From Nemertoderma westbladi (taxonomy: Eukaryota > Xenacoelomorpha > Nemertodermatida > Nemertodermatidae), in the NCBI GenBank assembly GCA_032718475.1, contig JAUCBJ010000804.1, positions 1-46,936 of the forward strand: 46,936 bases of DNA, in the 5' to 3' direction. The notes under the pieces are model-generated. The model saw only the letters and a list, made by a program, of their open reading frames with translations. It searched no databases and was not told where the DNA came from. Numbering within the stretch: the first letter of the stretch is position 1; each line of letters opens with the position of its first letter. Both the position numbers and the translations under genes were made by a program. Positions 41,263 to 46,936 of this stretch are shown here, one piece after another.

Positions 41263-43149
41263 TGAAATCAACATAGGTCACATTCCTACTGTTGTAAGAG
41301 ACAGTAACAAATTATACCGCAATATCCTACTGTAAAGTTTGTGAATCAAGGCATAATCCAACCTTCTCACCAAAACAGTAAACTCCAAGTAAGCAAATCT
41401 ATTGCAGTATTGGTCTCTTATAACCGGTGAGGCAGAAAACAGTCTACGAACGGACAAACTTCGATAAAACAAAATCCCGCGCAGCGAATCCTAAAATCAG
41501 GCTGACTCACTGACGGACTAAGGGCGCTCGTATACTTTGCCGCGGTGTGATTTATATGGTGGGTGAGAGAGACGCTAGCTACAAATATAACTAGCGGGCA
41601 AAGCCGCGGTATGGACAAATTATTTTATATATTTCGAGGTACAAATAGTGTTTTTATTCAGGGTCAAATTTATTTAGTAATCCTTCGTATAATATCATTT
41701 ACTGGGTCCGGTGTACATTTTACAAATATTCTAATTTTGGTAGTTTGTAGGTCTAATACTTACAAATGATAAGGCTTCTCCCCCTTTTGTGTATTTCCAG
41801 GACTCAAATTCAGGCATAAGGTTAATACTACGCCCAGAATTCGGCAATTTAATTTCCAGGTCCCTAATACTAAGAAGAAATGTGTTAGTTTACTACAGTA
41901 GGCGTACAGTCACAAATAGCTAGCCTGGTTCCTATCTAGAATTTTGGTTGCCTAGATGGGCACGGCAACTTCCTAACAGGATGTCGGCGGGGACACGGTA
42001 GGTGTTAGTATCCCTAATAGCCTTAATTTATATGCGCCTAGCAGTAAACTGCCCTACCGCCTGAACGGTATAATTTTAATTCAGGGAAAAAACACAGTAA
42101 CCCTCTCCTGGCCTACAAGCTCCAACGCAAACGATGAACACCGTTGTACTACTGACAAGCCACCAGCGCACCTATACCTGGCAAATGAGTTAGGCGTACA
42201 GTTTGCTGCACCCTACCAATGTGCATGCCGTGTAATGGTGTGCCTGTGTCCTATCTGTGTACTGGTATCTCTCTGCCTATCCTCTCCTCCCGTAGGAATA
42301 CGAAGGGTTTCCGCGGGTTTTCCCGAGTCAAAATAATACGGTTCCTAAATTTAAATTTTTGGCGTACAGTGTGTCGCTACTTCTACCTTCGATCTCAGGT
42401 CTTATACTTAGGTAGCGAGGCATCGAACGCTGTCTAACCTTTCAGGCGATGGGCGAATAACTACGAATCAGTATTGTGGGTGGTCTCCTGTCTACATTCC
42501 TCCGATGGTCCCGTTCATTGCTGTGGCCCGATGTCTAGCCTGCCATCCTGTCCCTCAGTTGGGTTCACCGTGGTGAAACATGATAGAAAAAGGGCAGATA
42601 TAGCGATAATTCTGACTTTATTACAGATAACCAACAATTATATTAATATACACAATGTAATCTGAAATAACTAATGGATGTAAGTGAGAGAGAGATAAGA
42701 TAACTAATGAACGAAATCGCACCTTTTATAGCAAATTTGTGCTGCAATCAATCGAGATAAATCTAGATTGTTCTATGGGTTCTACTAGGTTTTTAAAGAT
42801 AATCATTGGTCCAGCGAACACGTATCTTGCACGACATTGGTTACTATCTAATAACTGCAATCTTATTGGTTAATGTGCCTTGAGCAAATGCAATTTAATT
42901 CGTAGCGGTTAATTTAAATGAGTTGAAACTCAGCACAAAAAATAATTCACACTTACTAGGATTCGAACTCGATACCTACTACACGAATTTCCAACGCTTA
43001 ACCGACTGAGCTACTGAACCACTTGAACAATGTTATACAAATAGATATGGTAAATGCAAATGAGGACTTAATGTAATCTTTATAGAAAGTTAATTCGAAC
43101 AAAATAAAATTTTGAAAATCCACGGCATTTATGAGAATATAATTCTATA
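41263..43149 (-). repeat. solo BEL/Pao LTR with 5-bp target duplication
   Basis: These 1887 bp match 8093-9996 with about 13 substitutions, one 16-bp and one 1-bp indel by eye. They are flanked on both sides by TAAAA (41258-41262 and 43150-43154). No internal element sequence is present. This is the usual product of recombination between the two LTRs of one insertion. It carries the same tRNA-like stretch at 42948-43022. The orientation is given as minus, to match the element on the left. Confidence 0.92.
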
Positions 43150-43154
43150 TAAAA

Positions 43155-43424
43155 CAATTTCATACATAATTACAACCTACCTATAGTGCTTATTATTGGT
43201 AATGATTTTAATATAAATCGAAATATATTTGCCTACATTGAGCTCCGAATATTAAAAACATTTCAATTATTAAATTTCGAACATATTTGTATTTATCCGA
43301 TACCATTAAATTTTATTATTAAAAGTTATTAAATTAAAAATAAATATATATATTAAAAGTTATATAAATCAGCCTGAATGGGTGTTGTCTCCATGTCGGA
43401 GTACCGCTATAATTATAATTTGCA
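43155..43424. other. AT-rich non-coding spacer
   Basis: Nothing beyond A/T-rich runs and short ATATATTAAAAGTT repeats is visible. Confidence 0.5.
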
Positions 43425-43985
43425 GTTGAGGTGAGCGGCTAGTTGTAGTGGTTTTGGAGTTAGATGTCCTAATGATTGACAATCAAGAGAGTGTGAATAT
43501 TCCTCCTCAGGTTTACCACAGAGACTACAAATACATACTGTGACCAGCCTCCAACATTTATTGGTGCATCAGATCTTATGATGAAAGCGTTAGATAGGAA
43601 CTGCGCCGCAAAGCGGCGTCTCTTTCCTTGCAATTGACTAATGACATATTGGCATCCTTTGGGTTGTCAACAGCACGGAGGATCCTAGTTGTTGACTCAT
43701 ATTTGGATAGGCCCAACCAGAGTTTCCAGTAAAACCCCGTACTTTAATAACGTGCTCTAGAGATTGAAGCAACTCTGCATACTTGTTACCAAATAATGCT
43801 GCCCCCGTGAGATACTGCTGGAAATATAACCACCGACCAAAGTTTTGTAGCAGTGTCCATTGAGGTGAGCAATAGATTTACTTTGCTAGACAGATGTAGG
43901 CAAGCAGTGATACCGCGCTTGTGGGGCGAGCCACGAAGTTGGCGGAGCCTTAGCGAATTGACACTGTTAGGGGGTGGGTCAATTT
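43425..43985 (-). pseudogene. possible C-terminal part of a non-LTR RT
   Basis: The minus strand, in shifting frames, reads RQLRGSPHKRGITACLHLSS, then YFQQYLTGAALFGNKYAELL, GFTGNSGWAYPNM and a Cys-containing end. This resembles the thumb and tail of LINE RTs, and it could be the missing end of the RT at 45500-46936, which stops near the equivalent point. The tandem array at 43999-45440 would then have grown inside or been inserted into that LINE. The match rests on pattern alone. Confidence 0.4.
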
Positions 43986-43998
43986 ATGCAAATAGTTG

Positions 43999-44018
43999 TC
44001 GTCGTCGTCGTCGTCGTT

Positions 44019-44066
<48 letters not shown>

Positions 44067-44080
44067 GTCGTCGTCGTCGT
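43999..44080 (+). repeat. (TCG)n microsatellite
   Basis: An almost pure TCG run with a few TTG interruptions. Short TCGTTGTCGTCG stubs recur at each 315-bp unit boundary that follows, so the microsatellite belongs to the larger repeat. It yields long Arg-rich reading frames on the plus strand that are not genes. Confidence 0.95.
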
Positions 44081-45120
44081 TACGATTTTGACATGCTAAT
44101 AACTTTGTCGGATTTAAAGCTGCCAAGTTGAAAATTTGTAGGTATCAATATGAGCAAAAGTTGAGATTTTTGAGAGACTTTCAGACACCATCAGTGCAAT
44201 GGTCTCCCGCTAGAGGGCCACATGTCTAAACATTAAATGCCCTCCCATTTCTTTGCTTTTAATCCGTTTAAGCTGAAACTTGGCAGATATGTATTAGACC
44301 ATTAGCTGTGACTTTCAAAGGAGGCGAATCCATCTGCAGTTCTCCAGTCTGCCGCTAGAGGGCCAAAGGTCTGAAAGTGAAATCGTTGTCGTCGTTACGA
44401 TTTTGACATGCTAATAACTTTGTCGGATTTAAAGCTGCCAAGTTGAAAATTTGTAGGTATCAATATGAGCAAAAGTTGAGATTTTTGAGAGACTTTCAGA
44501 CACCATCAGTGCAATGGTCTCCCGCTAGAGGGCCACATGTCTAAACATTAAATGCCCTCCCATTTCTTTGCTTTTAATCCGTTTAAGCTGAAACTTGGCA
44601 GATATGTATTAGACCATTAGCTTTGACTTTCAAAGGAGGCGAATCCATCTGCAGTTCTCCAGTCTGCCGCTAGAGGGCCAAAGGTCTGAAAGTGAAATCG
44701 TTGTCGTCGTTACGATTTTGACATGCTAATAACTTTGTCGGATTTAAAGCTGCCAAGTTGAAAATTTGTAGGTATCAATATGAGCTAAAGTTGAGATTTT
44801 TGAGAGACTTTTCAACACCATCAGTGCAATGGTCTCCCGCTAGAGGGCCACATGTCTAAACATTAAATGCCCTCCCATTTCTTTGCTTTTAATCCGTTTA
44901 AGCTGAAACTTGGCAGATATGTATTAGACCATTAGCTTTGACTTTCAAAGGAGGCGAATCCATCTGCAGTTCTCCAGTCTGCCGCTAGAGGGCCAAATGT
45001 CTGAAAGTGAAATCGTTGTCGTCGTTATGATATTGACATGCTTATAACTTTGTCGAATTTAAAGCTGCCAAGTTTAAAATTTGTTTTGTTGAAAATCAGT
45101 TCAACAGTCACCCGCTATAG
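44081..45120 (+). repeat. 315-bp tandem repeat, three full units and a decayed fourth
   Basis: Units start with TACGATTTTGACATGC at 44081, 44396, 44711 and 45026 (as TATGATATTGACATGC), exactly 315 bp apart. The first three are nearly identical; the fourth and the sequence to about 45440 are diverged. Each unit has two related halves, seen in CCGCTAGAGGGCCACATGTC and CCGCTAGAGGGCCAAAGGTC. No ORF runs through it. Confidence 0.93.
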
Positions 45121-45224
45121 GACTACTTTATGCCTGAAAGTGAATAGATTCTCCCGTCTCATTGATTTTAATCAGTTTAAGCTGAATCTTGCCATATATT
45201 CTGGACCACATGCTGCGTCTTTGT

Positions 45225-45241
45225 GGGGGGGGGGGGGGGGG
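45225..45241 (+). repeat. poly-G tract
   Basis: An uninterrupted run of about 16-17 G inside the decayed part of the tandem array. The length should be treated with caution, since such runs are error-prone in sequencing. Confidence 0.8.
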
Positions 45242-45499
45242 AGATTTAATCGGTCTGCCGCTATACGACGAAATTTCTAAAAGTGAGATCCGTCTCTCAT
45301 TTCGTTATCCGTTATTCAAGATGAAACTTGGCCGGACTTGAAACTTGGTACGTATGTACTATTCATCCATAGGCTGTGTCTTTGTGGGGCTGGAGACCCT
45401 AATCCATCTCCAGTTCTCACTATACCGCTAGAGTAAGAAATGTCTGAATAGAAATGAAAGAGGTAAAAAGTGATTAGGCGAAATCTGCTTAAAATTTGC

Positions 45500-46936
45500 T
45501 AATACAGTAATACTTTCGAATTAGTACTTAAATTAAATTTAAGTCACGTGCTGCGCGAAGGCCCCACTTCGTGTAGAGGTAATTGTAGTGACACGACGCT
45601 GAGTTTTATGTCGAAAGTGTTACTCCAAGATAGTTAAAATTGCTGACAAACTCGATTTGTTGTTTGTCATAAAACAGCTTATCTGAAAACGCGAGTGTTC
45701 CACCTCTGAGAAATTTTATCGTTTTCGTCTTGGTAAGATTAACTGTTAAACCGTTTTTATCACTAATGTTATCAGTTTATCCAGAGCTTGCTGGATTTCA
45801 TGGATTGAATCCCCAAAAATAGCAAGATCATCTGCGTACATTAGGAGGCCGATTCCAATTAGGGCAACTGGGAGGTCAGCGACAAAGAGGCTGAAGAGCA
45901 AGGGAGATAGTTTATCGCCTTGGAGTACTTCAACCATTTGTTCTATTGGATCGGAAAGGTAAGCACCAACGCAAATACAGATGAAGTTGGTAGCAATAAG
46001 GGCCCATATTATATTCATAAATTTTCGACTGACCCCTAAATAGGAGAGCTTGGTACAGAGTTTCAATCTATCCACTGTGTCGAATGCTTTAGTTAATTCA
46101 ACGAACACGCAATATAACTTTTCACCAGGAGTTGACAACGCCAGCGAAATTGCAGCACGAAGCCACCGGATTGCATCTAGTGTTGATCTCATTTGTCTAA
46201 AACCATATTGTATATCAGTCAACTCTCAGTCAACCTCGACAAATTTAAACGGTTACTCAAAACTCACCTCTATAATCGTGCATTCAACTAAAAACTGTTT
46301 TATTCGAACTCATGTATCGTATAACATTATTTTATTTAATTATTTTACAGTACAGTACTCCTGGCCCAAAAATAACTACGGGTCTTTTAAACGACATGTA
46401 TTTTACTTTTTACTTAAGGAGAGTGCTCAGCGCTTAGAATAATTACTTGTTTTTTAAATAAGCGCTTTATAAATATTGAATTATTATTATTATTATTATA
46501 TTGTATATCAGGGAGAATGTTAGTGAGTTCTGACCAAGTATATAGACGCCTTGATAATATTGATGTGAAACCCTTCAAGATGAATGAAACCAGTGCGATG
46601 CCGCGGTAAGAATCTGGGGAGCTCTTTGGGCCTTTGTAGAGCGGGATGATGAGAGATGTCAGCCATACAGTTGGACATGTAGCCAGTGAGAAACATACCG
46701 AAAGGAGAGCTATTAAAAAAGTGTACAAATGGCCATAACCAGCCTTTAGATCTTCAGCCGTCACACCGTCTGGGCTGGCTGCTTTTCCGGACTTCAACCC
46801 ACAGACAGCCTCTGTTATTTCCTCATTTTCAATTGGTCGATCAAGGAAAGGAACTTGGATATTCACACTAGCTGGAGGTTGTGGTACCGAGTCTCGGCTG
46901 AATAACTTTGAGAAGTGTGCTTCCCAGTTCTCAGCT
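45500..46936 (-). pseudogene. non-LTR reverse transcriptase, split by a SINE-like insertion
   Basis: From the right edge the minus strand reads WEAHFSKLFS, EAVCGLKSGKAASPDGVTAE, LTSLIIPLYKGPKSSPDSYR, GIALVSFILKGFTSIL and LPDIQY. After the insertion (46218-46497) it resumes with DIQYGFRQMRSTLDAIRW, FVELTKAFDTVDRL, EVLQGDKLSPLLFSLFVADL and the catalytic LLMYADDLAIFG (near 45835). In a shifted frame there follow LTVNLTKTKTIKFLRGGT and FVSNFNYLGVTLS. The block order is that of LINE RTs. The clade is unclear; the YRGIAL and QYGFR wording suggests neither the RTE nor the CR1 copy elsewhere in the window. The element continues beyond the window. Confidence 0.85.
46204..46511 (+). mobile_element. SINE-like insertion with 14-bp target duplication
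   Basis: ATATTGTATATCAG occurs at 46204-46217 and 46498-46511, bracketing 280 bp. The insert ends AAGCGCTTTATAAATATTG then (ATT)n, a 3' end common to SINEs and short LINE tails of marine invertebrates. I see no A/B boxes at its start, so it is either a non-tRNA SINE or a 5'-truncated LINE. It lies inside the LINE RT and therefore came later. Confidence 0.82.

Noticed and set aside
43853-44131. Long Arg-rich frame on the plus strand
   Set aside because: It is simply a translation of the (TCG)n microsatellite.
46050-46442. 130-codon plus-strand frame
   Set aside because: It spans the SINE-like insertion and antisense LINE RT, with no conserved motif.

Overview
The window looks like a repeat-rich stretch of a metazoan, probably aquatic invertebrate, genome. 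It is AT-rich and contains BEL/Pao and CsRn1-like Ty3/gypsy LTR retrotransposons, a Penelope-like element, several non-LTR retrotransposons, a SINE-like insertion and several satellites. BEL/Pao elements are known only from animals, which supports the metazoan reading; I cannot narrow it further. I recognise no host gene and no bacterial feature. Almost every reading frame is broken.

Left third (1-17.8 kb): all coding is on the minus strand and forms a nested structure. A CsRn1-like gypsy element has its LTR end, tRNA-Trp primer site and gag at about 16.6-17.8 kb, and its protease, RT, RNase H and integrase at 1-2.35 kb. Between them lies a 14.3-kb BEL/Pao element whose parts are in circularly permuted order. 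Read on the minus strand they run: middle of RT, RNase H, integrase, an extra 3' gene, one 1.9-kb LTR, leader, gag, protease, start of RT. Both ends break the BEL RT gene at the same point. The simplest reading is that a one-LTR BEL circle was captured inside the gypsy element. The same LTR occurs as a solo LTR with a 5-bp target duplication at 41.3-43.1 kb, which defines the LTR ends independently. A short palindrome (core CTCGCGAG) is scattered through the BEL element only.

Middle (17.8-31.5 kb): a broken gag-like gene with three CCHC knuckles (plus strand); a long non-coding tract with a strong hairpin and a tRNA-like sequence; a small gypsy RNase H/integrase-linker fragment with an internal duplication; a LINE ORF1; a field of palindromes resembling hAT terminal repeats around a 52-bp minisatellite; and a decayed LINE RT.

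Right third (31.5-46.9 kb): a diverged relative of the BEL LTR; an RTE fragment; a pyrimidine-rich, hairpin-rich tract into which a nearly complete RTE-type LINE has inserted, with a 77-bp target duplication; a second member of the gag-like family (minus strand); the 3' end of a Penelope-like element with its GIY-YIG nuclease; the solo BEL LTR; a 315-bp tandem array seeded by a (TCG)n tract; and a decayed LINE RT cut by a 280-bp SINE-like insertion with a 14-bp target duplication.

The genes do not form a pathway; what the window records is the order of insertions, captures and decay.
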